Source: Secundilactobacillus silagincola
Lineage (GTDB): Bacteria > Bacillota > Bacilli > Lactobacillales > Lactobacillaceae
Length of the DNA: 64,000 nucleotides
Assembly: GCF_002583405.1 (NCBI RefSeq)
Contig: NZ_BCMJ01000003.1
Coordinates: 310,001-374,000 of the forward strand
Reading direction: 5' to 3'
Shown here in pieces: positions 8,724 to 17,441 of the stretch (its first letter is position 1; each line of letters opens with the position of its first letter). Below the pieces are notes generated by a model. It searched no databases and had not been told where the DNA came from. It saw only the letters and a program-made list of their open reading frames with translations. The position numbers and the translations under genes were made by a program.

Positions 8724-9986
8724 TTACTTGTTGTCTGAATCTGAACCCGTTTGGGCGTTCTTCAGTTGATCACCAATCAAATCACCTAAGGTAAAGCCAG
8801 CATCGTCATCGTCAGTTGACATCTGAGTAGGTGCAGCTTGCTTTCTAGGTGCGCGTTGCTTTGGTTGTTGCTGTTGTTCATGGTCTTCACTGCCAGCAGG
8901 CTTTTCTTTCAAAGCTTTGATAGAAAGTGCTAAGCGGTGAGCTTCTGGGTGAACTTCCAGAACTTTGACTTGAACCTTTTCACCAGTTGACAGAACATCA
9001 TTTGGTGTAGCGATGTGTTCATGTGCAATCTGTGAAATGTGAACTAAGCCTTCAACACCAGGGAAGACTTCAACAAAGGCACCAAAACTAGTCAAACGCT
9101 TAACAGTTCCTTCAAGAACTGAGCCTTCTGGTGCTTTTTCTTCAATACCATCCCATGGTTCTGGTAAGGTCTGCTTGATTGAAAGTGAGATCCGGTTACG
9201 ATCTGGATCAACTGACAAGACCTTAACTTTGACTTCTTGGCCAACCTTCAAAACATCTGAAGGCTTTTCAACACGTTCGTAAGCAATTTCAGAAACGTGA
9301 ACCAACCCGTCAACACCACCAAGGTCAACAAAGGCACCGAAGTTAGTCAAACGAGCAACTTTACCTTCAACTGTTTCGCCAGCCTTAAGGGTACTCATGA
9401 TTTCTTCGCGCTTAGCAGCCTTTTCTTGTTCAACCAAGGCACGGTGTGACAAGATTAAACGGTTTTCACTAGGTTCGATTTCAATAATCTTAAAGGTTAA
9501 CGTCTGACCCTTAAATTGGTTCAAATCTTCAACGAAGTGATCACTGATCATAGAAGCAGGTACGAAACCACGAACACCTGCATCAACAACTAAACCACCC
9601 TTAACCACTTGGGTAACTGGGGCTTCAATGGTTTCGCCAGCTTCATACTTCTTTTGAATTTCGTCCCAAACTTTACGGGCTTCAAGACGACGTACAGATA
9701 ATAGGTAACTGCCGCCTTCCTTGTCGTTACCGATCTTTGAGATAACAACTAAATCAAGGGTGTCACCAACCTTGATGACATCATTGATATCTGAAACTGG
9801 CTTTGTTGAAAGTTCCTTTTGTGGTACCACACCTTCAATACCGGTGCCTTCGATACCAACGATAGCTTGCTTGTCATCATCAATGGCCAATACTTCACCC
9901 TTAACGACGTCACCAACATTCACCGTTTCAATGCTATTTAAAGCATTTAATAAATCGTTGTTCTCATTGTTATTGTTTTCACTCAT
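8724..9986 (-). CDS. rpsA: ribosomal protein S1 homologue (four S1 domains)
   Basis: An RNA-binding protein of the S1/YpfD type that assists mRNA binding at the 30S subunit. In Firmicutes it is shorter than E. coli S1. Four S1 domains are visible, starting near residues 20, 105, 190 and 275 (for example VKGEVLAIDDDKQAIVGIEG, GFVPASMIS, NFGAFVDLGGVDGLVHVSEI, SFGAFVEVFPGVEGLVHISQI). A Gln/Lys-rich acidic tail follows. The chosen ATG has AAGGAGG ten bases upstream and gives 420 residues. It follows cmk by 79 bases, the conserved cmk-ypfD pair. An AT-rich stretch in that gap could hold a secondary promoter. Confidence 0.94.
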   Translation of the reverse strand: MSENNNNENNDLLNALNSIETVNVGDVVKGEVLAIDDDKQAIVGIEGTGIEGVVPQKELSTKPVSDINDVIKVGDTLDLVVISKIGNDKEGGSYLLSVRRLEARKVWDEIQKKYEAGETIEAPVTQVVKGGLVVDAGVRGFVPASMISDHFVEDLNQFKGQTLTFKIIEIEPSENRLILSHRALVEQEKAAKREEIMSTLKAGETVEGKVARLTNFGAFVDLGGVDGLVHVSEIAYERVEKPSDVLKVGQEVKVKVLSVDPDRNRISLSIKQTLPEPWDGIEEKAPEGSVLEGTVKRLTSFGAFVEVFPGVEGLVHISQIAHEHIATPNDVLSTGEKVQVKVLEVHPEAHRLALSIKALKEKPAGSEDHEQQQQPKQRAPRKQAAPTQMSTDDDDAGFTLGDLIGDQLKNAQTGSDSDNK

Positions 9987-10065
9987 ACGAACTTTTCCTC
10001 CTTGCGACAACTCTAACTTATATTTTATCCGAAAATTAACAATATTACCAGTAGCATGACGAACT

Positions 10066-10752
10066 TTATGCGAATTCTTTTTGTTTTTTGACAATTATGT
10101 CGCTAATTTTGTCCACAACCTCGTCAATTGTTAGCGAAGTAGTGTCTAATCGCACCGCATCGTCCGCCTGAGTTAACGGTGAAATCGCTCTCGTTGAATC
10201 TTTATGATCCCGGGTTTGAATTTCATCCCGCAGCACGTCGATTGGTGTGTGAATGCCCTTTTCAGCATTATCTTTAAACCGGCGTTGTGCCCGCTCTTCA
10301 ACACTGGCAACCAGAAAAATCTTAACTTCGGCTTTTGGTAACACCGAGGTACCAATATCACGGCCATCCATAACGATACCGCCAGCTTCGGCGATTTCTC
10401 TTTGACGCTCGGTCAGATCCTCACGTACGGTTCCTTGAGCCGCAACTGTGGAAACGTTATTAGTCACGTCTGGTTGGCGAATCGCCATGGTCACTTCTTT
10501 GCCATCAAGAAAAACTAATTGTTCGGGATTTCCTGGTTTAAATTCAATTTTAGTCGTTTTTAGCATGGTGGCTAAAGCGACCGGGTCGTCCAAAGCAACC
10601 TTTTGCTGCATGGCCTTCAAAGTAACGGTTCGGTACATTGCACCGGTATCACAGTAGACATACTGAAAACGGTGGGCAATTTTCTTAGCCACCGTACTTT
10701 TACCAGCAGAGGCTGGTCCATCGATTGCAACCTGTAACTCTTTTTTTGACAT
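10066..10752 (-). CDS. cmk: cytidylate kinase
   Basis: Phosphorylates CMP and dCMP with ATP in pyrimidine nucleotide recycling. The P-loop GPASAGKST, the CDTGAMYRTVTLKA motif and GRDIGTSVLP of the CMP kinase family are all visible. Length is 228 residues with the ATG chosen here. An in-frame TTG six codons upstream is less likely, because the GGGTGA ribosome-binding site lies between the two. It sits between the LysM gene and the S1 homologue, as in Bacillus. Confidence 0.96.
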   Translation of the reverse strand: MSKKELQVAIDGPASAGKSTVAKKIAHRFQYVYCDTGAMYRTVTLKAMQQKVALDDPVALATMLKTTKIEFKPGNPEQLVFLDGKEVTMAIRQPDVTNNVSTVAAQGTVREDLTERQREIAEAGGIVMDGRDIGTSVLPKAEVKIFLVASVEERAQRRFKDNAEKGIHTPIDVLRDEIQTRDHKDSTRAISPLTQADDAVRLDTTSLTIDEVVDKISDIIVKKQKEFA

Positions 10753-10771
10753 TTTGTTCACCCGTATCAAC

Positions 10772-11437
10772 TTATTTGACGCGTAATTTTTGTCCTGGGG
10801 TCAGCGTCGGGTTCCCAGATAGACCATTGAGTTCTTTAAGCCGTTCAACGGAAATACCGTTGTTGACAGCCACCCGGTAAATGCCTTGTCCTTGACCAAC
10901 AGTGGCATACTTCGAACTAGAGGTGGAACTCGTAGTTGACCGCTTAGACGAGGCCGTCTTCGTAGATGCCGTGCTTGTAGACGACTGCTTAGCAACGGTT
11001 GATTCTTGGCTTGTCTGCTGCTGTGTTTGTGAGGTCGAAGTGGCATTCGAATCAGCTGTCTCACTGGTTTCGCGTGTCTTTGAACTTGCTTTAGACGCTG
11101 CTTTTTTTGCAGAAACAGACGAAGCTGCCTTTTCTGATGCAGACTTGGCAGCTTTTTTTCGGTGTGTTTGGCTAACAGAACTGGTCTGTTCGCTGGAAAC
11201 ACTCATTGAATTATCGGGTTTATTCATGGCACTCTGACGTGCTAGGCCGTAAACCAAAGCCCCTACTGCAATGATAATAATAATTGCAACTAAAATAATC
11301 GTGATCAATCGATTGTTATGACTTTGTCGGTGGCGCTTAGTCCGGGACAAATTACCTTGGTCGTCTCGATCATCCCCAAAAGACTGATCCCAAGGTTTTG
11401 TTTCAGATGATTGATCGTCCTTTTTTGGATCCATCAT
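10772..11437 (-). CDS. LysM-domain membrane-anchored protein, YpbE-like
   Basis: A single-pass protein. The charged cytosolic N-terminus (about 45 residues, rich in Asp, Lys and Gln) is followed by one transmembrane helix (LITIILVAIIIIIAVGALVYG). A long Ser/Thr/Ala/Lys-rich linker (about residues 75-175) leads to a C-terminal LysM domain (GIYRVAVNNGISVERLKEL to the final LRVK). LysM binds peptidoglycan or chitin-like glycans, so the domain is expected outside the membrane in the wall. Gene position (after recS, before cmk) matches Bacillus ypbE. Two adjacent ATGs follow GAGGAGG; the first is used here. Precise function unknown. Confidence 0.85.
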   Translation of the reverse strand: MMDPKKDDQSSETKPWDQSFGDDRDDQGNLSRTKRHRQSHNNRLITIILVAIIIIIAVGALVYGLARQSAMNKPDNSMSVSSEQTSSVSQTHRKKAAKSASEKAASSVSAKKAASKASSKTRETSETADSNATSTSQTQQQTSQESTVAKQSSTSTASTKTASSKRSTTSSTSSSKYATVGQGQGIYRVAVNNGISVERLKELNGLSGNPTLTPGQKLRVK

Positions 11438-11524
11438 GTAACCTCCTCAAAAACTTTCATTACGAATTGTACCATAGCTAGCACTAGAGTGGGAACTTTT
11501 TTAAATGGTCCCCGGCTCATGACT

Positions 11525-12970
11525 CTAGAAATTAAAGAGCTGCTTTAAAATGGCAGGCCATTCCGCTGAAGACTGATCACTTTGAGCAGGCGTCGCAGTT
11601 GCCAGCAGCCCTAAGACACCAAAATCAAGTTGTGCTTCGTCACTGCTGCAGCAATGCTCAGGATTCGTTGCCACATCCTGCACCTGATCAAAATATTGCT
11701 GAATATACTGTCGCTTACAATCAGGTGTACGCACGTAGCCCATCATTTTTCTCAACGCGGTGACCCGCTGCTCACGCCGGCTAGCAAAACTATTCTGAAC
11801 TTGCGCTTCACTATAGCCGTGCTGTTTATAAAACCAAATCAAATTGGCTTTTTCATCACCAGCCACTTGGGGGGCATTCTGCTGAAAATAATAATGAATT
11901 TCATTTTCCTGGGGCACCGTTTCTTCACTTAAAAAGGCTGCAATCTGCTCGTCACCAGCTTGATACAGTAAAATAGCAACGCTCTGCTGACCATCCCGAC
12001 CAGCACGCCCAATTTCTTGCCAATAAGACTCAACATCACTAGGAACGTGGTAGTGAATCACAAACCGCACGTTGTTCTTATCGATGCCCATCCCAAAAGC
12101 ACTGGTGGCGCAAATCACGTCTAACTGGTCCTGCATAAATTGCTGCTGAACTTTAAACCGGGTTTCTGAATCCAGATCCGCATGGTACGCGGCCACTTTA
12201 CAGTCCGTTTTAGCAGCAAGCAGTTCCGCCATTTCGTTGGCCTTCTTTTTACTGGAAAAGTACACTACTCCTGGCTTCTTTAGTTTAGCGACAAGCTCAA
12301 CCAAACGCTCTTCTTTATCCGTCTGAGCTTCGAAACGCTCAACACTCAAAAAAATATTTTGCCGGTCTACCGGCTGGACGATTTCCGTAGCCTGGGGGAG
12401 TTGTAATTTTTGTTTAATATCTTCCCTAACCCGCTCAGTAGCCGTAGCAGTAGCCATCAGTGTTAACGGGTCATGCAATTGGTGTCGGATTTGCCCTAGT
12501 AACAGGTATTCAGGTCGAAAATCTGGCCCCCAGGTCGAAATACAGTGGGCTTCATCCACCACCAGCAACCCGATCTGAGTGGACTGAAACGCACTCAGTA
12601 CCTGATCTTGACTGAGCATTTCCGGTGAAATAAAGATAAAATGATACTCATGCAGATGTCGCAAAATCCAGTTTTTCTCTGAATAAGTCATCATTGAAGT
12701 CAATGCTGCCGCCCGTTTTTCACCCTTAACGTTCAACGTCGTGACTTGGTCTTGCATCAATGAAATCAGCGGTGAGACGATCAGCACGAGTTGCTGGGTG
12801 ATCGCCCCATACAATTCATAAATGAGCGTTTTCCCAGCACCGGTGGGTAAAACAGCCAGCGTATTGTGCTTGGCGGTTAACGCCGTCAGCGCCTCTAGCT
12901 GACCTGGCCGAAAACGACTGAAGCCGAACCGCTGTTGAAGTGTCTGATACAGTTGTTCAGTGCTTATCAT
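11525..12970 (-). CDS. recS: RecQ-family ATP-dependent DNA helicase (RecS-like)
   Basis: A 3'-5' superfamily 2 helicase for repair and stalled forks. Motifs in order: Walker A PTGAGKTLIYE, DEAH box VVDEAHCISTWGPDFR, TATATE, GMGIDKNNVRFVIHY, and QEIGRAGRDGQ. A partial zinc module follows (CKRQYIQQYF with a later CC pair); the usual four cysteines of RecQ are not all present. There is no HRDC domain, so it is the short RecS type (481 aa). It overlaps ypbB by 14 bases and is the second gene of that pair, as in Bacillus. Confidence 0.93.
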   Translation of the reverse strand: MISTEQLYQTLQQRFGFSRFRPGQLEALTALTAKHNTLAVLPTGAGKTLIYELYGAITQQLVLIVSPLISLMQDQVTTLNVKGEKRAAALTSMMTYSEKNWILRHLHEYHFIFISPEMLSQDQVLSAFQSTQIGLLVVDEAHCISTWGPDFRPEYLLLGQIRHQLHDPLTLMATATATERVREDIKQKLQLPQATEIVQPVDRQNIFLSVERFEAQTDKEERLVELVAKLKKPGVVYFSSKKKANEMAELLAAKTDCKVAAYHADLDSETRFKVQQQFMQDQLDVICATSAFGMGIDKNNVRFVIHYHVPSDVESYWQEIGRAGRDGQQSVAILLYQAGDEQIAAFLSEETVPQENEIHYYFQQNAPQVAGDEKANLIWFYKQHGYSEAQVQNSFASRREQRVTALRKMMGYVRTPDCKRQYIQQYFDQVQDVATNPEHCCSSDEAQLDFGVLGLLATATPAQSDQSSAEWPAILKQLFNF

Positions 12971-13997
12971 CTGCCTTCTTACTCCTTAAAATTTCTAAAA
13001 GCCGAAACTGCCAAAAATCTACCGGTAAATCTTCAACTTGTTTAAATTGCCATTCATCGAGCGGAAAGCCGTTTAATCGACTTTCCAGTTGAGCAACTAA
13101 TTCTGGTGTTAAAATCCGTTGGTAATCAAACTGTTCCAACGGCAGCATGATAGCCGCCTCCAATAAATGTTCCCGCACAGTGCTCAGTTTCAGCGACCGT
13201 TTTCGACTAATGACTTCTAGTGACTCACCGGCCATAAAACTGCGCAATGTCTGATTTGCGCTGGCGCTCACCAGCGAGTGATTCAAACCAGCCAGTAAGG
13301 CGTTAATGCTGCTGTTTGCTGCTTGAGAAACGAGCTTGGCTAACTGACAAATCAAATCGACTTCCATCAGTCTAGCTTCGGTTTCACTCATCTGGAAATC
13401 CCGAGAAACTTGCTGCAGTGTGTCTCCTGGGCGTTCATGACCAACGAGCAATCGACTCATAAACGAAGCCTGGTCACTGGGCAAGTCAGCGAAAACATCC
13501 TGCCAAAAATTATAAAACACGGTTTGCAAATCAGCTCCGTGAAACTGACGAAACCAGCGCTTAACAGTTTGTTTCACCTGCCAGGACGTCTGAAGTGGAT
13601 AATATTGACGATTCTGATAACTTTGTTCAGAAACCACTTGGGTTGCCAATAATAACCGTTGCCAAAAGGTCTCAACATCAACGACCAATCTAATCTTTAA
13701 ATGCTGTGGTTGATAACTGTTCTGGAGCAATTTTTGCTGCTCAACTGCCCCTTGCTGCGTTAACTGAGCATTAGTCTGTTCAACCGTCACCAATCCTTCA
13801 GTTTGTAAGTTGTGAACCGCTTGATCCATTACTTCGCGACTGAGTTTTTTCTCGTATCCTAACCAGGATAATTGGTGATACCTCATGCCCCAGTAAAGGG
13901 TAGAAACCGTTCGCTTGCCCACTAAAATATTTTCGATGACTCGAAGGCGTCTTGGGGATGTCGGTGATAAAAATCGCATCAGTTGCGTTGCATCCAT
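12957..13997 (-). CDS. ypbB: YpbB-like helix-turn-helix protein
   Basis: A 346-residue cytosolic protein always found next to recS in Firmicutes; its biochemical role is not established. The N-terminal part reads RRLRVIENILVGKRTVSTLY. A C-terminal helix-turn-helix segment (about residues 255-290, with EVISRKRSLKLSTVREHLLEA) resembles the domain fused to some RecQ helicases. This suggests that it assists RecS. The start ATG has AAGGGGG nine bases upstream. In Bacillus a ferredoxin gene lies between this gene and the riboflavin transporter, but here it is absent. Confidence 0.82.
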   Translation of the reverse strand: MDATQLMRFLSPTSPRRLRVIENILVGKRTVSTLYWGMRYHQLSWLGYEKKLSREVMDQAVHNLQTEGLVTVEQTNAQLTQQGAVEQQKLLQNSYQPQHLKIRLVVDVETFWQRLLLATQVVSEQSYQNRQYYPLQTSWQVKQTVKRWFRQFHGADLQTVFYNFWQDVFADLPSDQASFMSRLLVGHERPGDTLQQVSRDFQMSETEARLMEVDLICQLAKLVSQAANSSINALLAGLNHSLVSASANQTLRSFMAGESLEVISRKRSLKLSTVREHLLEAAIMLPLEQFDYQRILTPELVAQLESRLNGFPLDEWQFKQVEDLPVDFWQFRLLEILRSKKADDKH

Positions 13998-14063
13998 CGT
14001 TTTTAGCCCCCTTAATCGTCTTTATTTATTTTCCCACACCGTCATTTAACTGTCTAGGACATT

Positions 14064-14088
14064 GAAAAAGGATGGCCATCAGCCATCC
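14064..14088 (-). terminator. terminator of ribU
   Basis: GGATGGC-TGATG-GCCATCC stem-loop followed by TTTTT on the minus strand, 40 bases past the ribU stop. Confidence 0.8.
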
Positions 14089-14127
14089 CCTTACTCATTA
14101 TTTACGAAATATCTTAAATGTCAGTTT

Positions 14128-14715
14128 TTAAAGCAAATCGGACTGTTGTCTTAGGAAAGACTTCATTCGGTCGGCCACAATAATAAATACTGCACCAACC
14201 AATATGCCCTTGATCAGATTAAAGGGTACAACACCAAACAATACCATCTGTGACAGCGGAATGGTGATCTTCATGTGCAGCACTGCCATGTAAACTGGAA
14301 TCAAGACGGAGACGTTAAGCAATGCCATAATCACGGATAGACTAACGGTACCCGCAATGACAGCTAAGACTAAACGCGTCACCGTCTTATATTTCTTAAC
14401 GTGCTTCAAAACGAAATAAACCGGTAGCAAGTAGCTAACTGAAGCAACAAAACTCGCAGCAACACCGATAAAATTAGCAATGTCAACACCCGTCATCAAC
14501 CAGTAAAGCAGTCCCTTGATGGCGGCAATTAAAATCCCGCCCAACGGTCCAAACATGACCATTCCTAACAAAACCGGAATGTCTGAAAAATCAACTTTCA
14601 TGTAGGAAACAAACGGTAGAATTGGAAATGAAATAAAGTAGAGCAAAAACGAAATACCAGCAAACAGTGACATAATCACAACTTGACGAATGCTAAATGA
14701 TTGACTATGTTCCAT
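14128..14715 (-). CDS. ribU: riboflavin transporter RibU (ECF S component)
   Basis: An integral membrane substrate-binding subunit that captures riboflavin and works with the shared ECF energy module (not in this window). About six hydrophobic helices are visible, with the conserved N-terminal amphipathic segment SIRQVVIMSLFAGISFLLYF and the motif YMKVDFSDIPVLLG. The chosen ATG gives 195 residues and has GGGAGGG eight bases upstream. An upstream ATG would add 11 residues overlapping that site. Control by an FMN riboswitch in the leader supports the substrate assignment. Confidence 0.95.
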   Translation of the reverse strand: MEHSQSFSIRQVVIMSLFAGISFLLYFISFPILPFVSYMKVDFSDIPVLLGMVMFGPLGGILIAAIKGLLYWLMTGVDIANFIGVAASFVASVSYLLPVYFVLKHVKKYKTVTRLVLAVIAGTVSLSVIMALLNVSVLIPVYMAVLHMKITIPLSQMVLFGVVPFNLIKGILVGAVFIIVADRMKSFLRQQSDLL

Positions 14716-14761
14716 TGGATATACCCTCCCAAAACTGGTCATCTTCAAATGAAAACGTAAA

Positions 14762-14803
14762 CAAAAAGCCGAATTAATTTTCTTCAGAGGAAAATCAATT
14801 CGG
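14762..14803 (-). terminator. riboswitch-controlled intrinsic terminator
   Basis: Minus strand: a hairpin of about 14 base pairs with one mismatch (CCGAATTGATTTTC / GAAAATTAATTCGG) followed by CTTTTTG. It lies between the FMN aptamer and the ribU ribosome-binding site, so it is the likely OFF element. Confidence 0.85.
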
Positions 14804-14827
14804 TCTCACAATCGCTTGTATTAACCC

Positions 14828-14946
14828 AATCTTCTTTATACCAGACTTTACTGTCGGTTTCGGGATCACACCGAATCAACTACTTCGAAAAGTAGGTCGC
14901 GGACTATTACCGCCGGTCGGGAATTGCACCCTGCCCTGAAGATGAA
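14828..14946 (-). promoter_or_regulatory. FMN riboswitch (RFN element)
   Basis: On the minus strand the RFN blocks occur in order: ATCTTCAGGGCAGGGTG, AATTCCCGACCGGCGGTA, AGTCCGCGAC, GATTCGGTGTGATCCCGA, ACCGACAGTAAAGTCTGG and closing GAAGAT. FMN binding is expected to favour the following terminator and lower ribU expression. Confidence 0.96.
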
Positions 14947-14971
14947 CCACGCTATTCAATTACTTGTGATT

Positions 14972-15000
14972 ATTGTACAAGGTAAACTTCAAGAATGCAA
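14972..15000 (-). promoter_or_regulatory. promoter of the ribU riboswitch leader
   Basis: Minus strand: -35 TTGCAT (14995-15000), 17-base spacer, -10 TACAAT (14972-14977). It starts immediately past the rluB stop codon. Confidence 0.8.
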
Positions 15001-15001
15001 G

Positions 15002-15730
15002 TTATTTGTCTAGCTTGGCTACCCGCTTGAGTTCCTTAACTTCTTCAGGGTTCAGTTCACGGAATTCACCTGGTTGAACGCCCTTAAGCGTCAAAAATGC
15101 GTAGGTTTCACGTTTCAACTTCATAACCGGGTGACCGATTGCTTGCAGCATCTTTTTAACTTGGTGATTCTTACCTTCGTGAATCGTGAGTGAGATAATT
15201 GCAGTTTTCCGCTTATCGTCACTGGACAGCAATTTTGAGTGAGCCGGTGCTGTTCGCTTACCCTCGAGGCTGACCCCTTTACGCAGGTTTTTCAGCTCTT
15301 CGTTGGTTGGAATACCCTGAACCTTCGCCACGTAAGTCTTATCTACTTCATACTTTGGGTGAGTCAGCTGGTTAGCCAGTTCACCGTCATTGGTGAGTAA
15401 AATTAAACCGGTTGTATCGTAATCCAACCGGCCAACAGGATAGACCCGTTCTTTAATTTCATCGTCTAATAAATCGATCACCGTCTTCCGGTGCTTATCA
15501 TCGGAAACCGTTGACACGACTTGACGTGGCTTGTTCATTAAAATGTAGATTGGCATTTCAGTTTGAATAGGAACTTCATCTACTAAAATACGATCGTGCT
15601 TACCAACCTTGACGCCCAATTCGGTCACCGTTTCGCCGTTCACCTTAACGTGACCAGAAGTGATCAGTTTTTCTGAGCTGCGCCGTGAAGCAACGCCCGC
15701 ATGTGCCATAACTTTTTGCAATCGTTCCAT
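15002..15730 (-). CDS. rluB: 23S rRNA pseudouridine synthase RluB
   Basis: Converts a uridine in helix 80/93-type regions of 23S rRNA to pseudouridine (RluB/RsuA family). The N-terminal S4 RNA-binding domain covers residues 1-60. The catalytic domain has the aspartate motif GRLDYDTTGLILLTNDG. Length 242 aa is normal. GGAGGA lies ten bases before the ATG. It follows scpB by four bases, the conserved scpA-scpB-rluB order. Confidence 0.93.
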   Translation of the reverse strand: MERLQKVMAHAGVASRRSSEKLITSGHVKVNGETVTELGVKVGKHDRILVDEVPIQTEMPIYILMNKPRQVVSTVSDDKHRKTVIDLLDDEIKERVYPVGRLDYDTTGLILLTNDGELANQLTHPKYEVDKTYVAKVQGIPTNEELKNLRKGVSLEGKRTAPAHSKLLSSDDKRKTAIISLTIHEGKNHQVKKMLQAIGHPVMKLKRETYAFLTLKGVQPGEFRELNPEEVKELKRVAKLDK

Positions 15731-15734
15731 GTAA

Positions 15735-16325
15735 TTAATTATCCTCCGAGTTTATCTGTGCATTAAATCGTTTCAAAAATAAATCGCTATTCTGTTCATC
15801 ATCTGGTACCGTTTGCGCTTCAGGCAATGGTGGCAGATCTGCCAACTGTTTGAGCCCAAAGTAGTCCATAAAATAATCCGTCGTTTTATACAGTTTAGGT
15901 CGGCCCGGCCCCTTCTTACGACCCGATTCTGTAATCAGTTGCCGTAACATCAGCTTATTAAGCGTGCCAGAACTTTGCACACCGCGAATCTCGTCAATTT
16001 CAATTCGAGTAATGGGTTGATTATACGCAATAATGGCTAACACTTCTAGTGACGCTTGTGACAAACCAGTGGAACTAGGGGCTTCGAAATATTGGCTGAC
16101 AATGTTTGCCAGTGTTGCCTTCGTTGCTAAGCGAACCGTGTCATTGCTCTTCAAGATCACCAGTGCTGAATCTGGGTCGTTAGCATACTTCTGATTTAAT
16201 TTTGATAATGATTGGCTGACTGCTGGTACCATTGAGTCCGTTAAATCCGCTAATTCTTGAACCGTCAGTCCCGACTCGCCACTCACAAACAGTAACGCTT
16301 CTAATTGTTGTATCTTAGTCATCAT
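15735..16325 (-). CDS. scpB: segregation and condensation protein ScpB
   Basis: A kleisin-associated subunit that, with ScpA and SMC, forms bacterial condensin and drives chromosome segregation. Two winged-helix domains are visible (LEALLFVSGESGLTVQELAD at the N-terminus; LEVLAIIAYNQPITRIEIDEIRGV in the second). Length 196 aa is typical. The start overlaps the scpA stop (ATG-ATGA arrangement), so the two are translationally coupled. Confidence 0.95.
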   Translation of the reverse strand: MMTKIQQLEALLFVSGESGLTVQELADLTDSMVPAVSQSLSKLNQKYANDPDSALVILKSNDTVRLATKATLANIVSQYFEAPSSTGLSQASLEVLAIIAYNQPITRIEIDEIRGVQSSGTLNKLMLRQLITESGRKKGPGRPKLYKTTDYFMDYFGLKQLADLPPLPEAQTVPDDEQNSDLFLKRFNAQINSEDN

Positions 16326-17074
16326 TCTTCTCCCAATTTTGCCGGTTTAACGGTGATTGGCATCACACGACTGGGCTGATCCACGGCAATTTCATGCTGC
16401 TTAGTCATTTCCAGTAGTGCCAGAAAAGTCGTCACCAGCTCTTCTCTATCAGGCTTTTTGTCAAATAGCTGACCAAAAGGTACCGCTGCACGAACTTTAC
16501 TGAGCTTAAAACGCAACGTATGAATCTGGCCTTTAACCGTGTACTGCTCATCGTGAATCAGCCGCATTGGTAATGCTGGCTGCCGGCGACGCTCAGTTAG
16601 TGCCGTCAAAACACGTTGTAAGTCAGCTGCAGTCAGTCCCGGTGCTAATTTACCTAATTTAATTCCTGTTGGTACCGCCATTTCAGGCCGGGTATAAAAC
16701 TTTTGCCGAGCAGCCGCCTGCTGTTTGAACCAGCCAGCTGCTTGTTTATATCGCTGGTATTTCACTAGCCGATTGACCAGATCATCCTGCATTTCTTCCA
16801 GACTAGGTTCTTCATCTTCCGTCACAGGTGTTTCTTCTACCGGCAGAAGAAGTTTAGCCTTCATCTTCATCAAAGTGGCAGCCATGACAAAGTAATCGCC
16901 AGCCACGTCGAGCTGATGATCCTGCATCTGGCGCAAAGCCGTCATATACTGATCGGTGATGGCCACAATGGGAATGTCATAAATATCAATGGATGCGGAT
17001 TTGATCAAATGCAGCAACAAGTCTAAGGGACCGTCAAAGTTCTGCACGTGAATCAATACTGGCTGTTCACTCAT
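16322..17074 (-). CDS. scpA: segregation and condensation protein ScpA (kleisin)
   Basis: Bridges the SMC ATPase heads. The N-terminal kleisin signature NFDGPLDLLLHLI and the following DIYDIPIVAITDQYM are intact. A charged middle and a C-terminal winged helix follow. With the ATG chosen (GGGAGG seven bases upstream) it is 250 residues. It overlaps the ribT-like gene by eight bases. Confidence 0.95.
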   Translation of the reverse strand: MSEQPVLIHVQNFDGPLDLLLHLIKSASIDIYDIPIVAITDQYMTALRQMQDHQLDVAGDYFVMAATLMKMKAKLLLPVEETPVTEDEEPSLEEMQDDLVNRLVKYQRYKQAAGWFKQQAAARQKFYTRPEMAVPTGIKLGKLAPGLTAADLQRVLTALTERRRQPALPMRLIHDEQYTVKGQIHTLRFKLSKVRAAVPFGQLFDKKPDREELVTTFLALLEMTKQHEIAVDQPSRVMPITVKPAKLGEE

Positions 17075-17423
17075 GACTAGCCTCCCATTTAGCAACTATT
17101 CGAGTTGTTTCCAGTGTGCCCATGATGCGCTGATCCGGATACATGTCCTGGAGTTCGTCTAAGATCGTATTGGTTTGATCCTCTTCGCGAGCCGCGGGTG
17201 TTAGCGCGATCAGCCGCATCACCACAAAATGGGGCCGTAATTCAACCCCCACAATGCCAGAGAAATCCTGGTTAACGTCTTTCCACAGCAACAGCTGCCT
17301 GGCGTCACTATTTTGGTACCACTGCAATTCTGCTTGCAGCCGGTCAATTTTTTTGAGTGCGGGCGCAAAAGAGAGCAACCCCATTGCCACTTTTTCATAA
17401 TCATTACGATATTTAAGTAACAA
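17067..17423 (-). CDS. RibT-like protein (degenerate GNAT fold)
   Basis: The N-terminus (LLKYRNDYEKVAMGLLSFAP) closely resembles Bacillus RibT, a small GNAT-fold protein encoded upstream of scpA. In RibT the segment after the central beta strand carries the acetyl-CoA P-loop (HRHQGIG type). Here the equivalent place reads PAAREEDQTNTILDEL, with no glycine loop. Acetyltransferase activity is therefore doubtful, even though position and length (118 aa) are conserved. It lies 18 bases after xerD and overlaps scpA by eight. Confidence 0.75.
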   Translation of the reverse strand: MLLKYRNDYEKVAMGLLSFAPALKKIDRLQAELQWYQNSDARQLLLWKDVNQDFSGIVGVELRPHFVVMRLIALTPAAREEDQTNTILDELQDMYPDQRIMGTLETTRIVAKWEASHE

Positions 17424-17441
17424 ATTGATCCCCCCGTAACG

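Noticed and set aside
10902-11237. 111-codon plus-strand ORF opposite the LysM protein gene
   Set aside because: Its acidic Val/Ala/Asp-rich product arises from the Ser/Lys/Ala codons of the linker on the other strand. No start signal.
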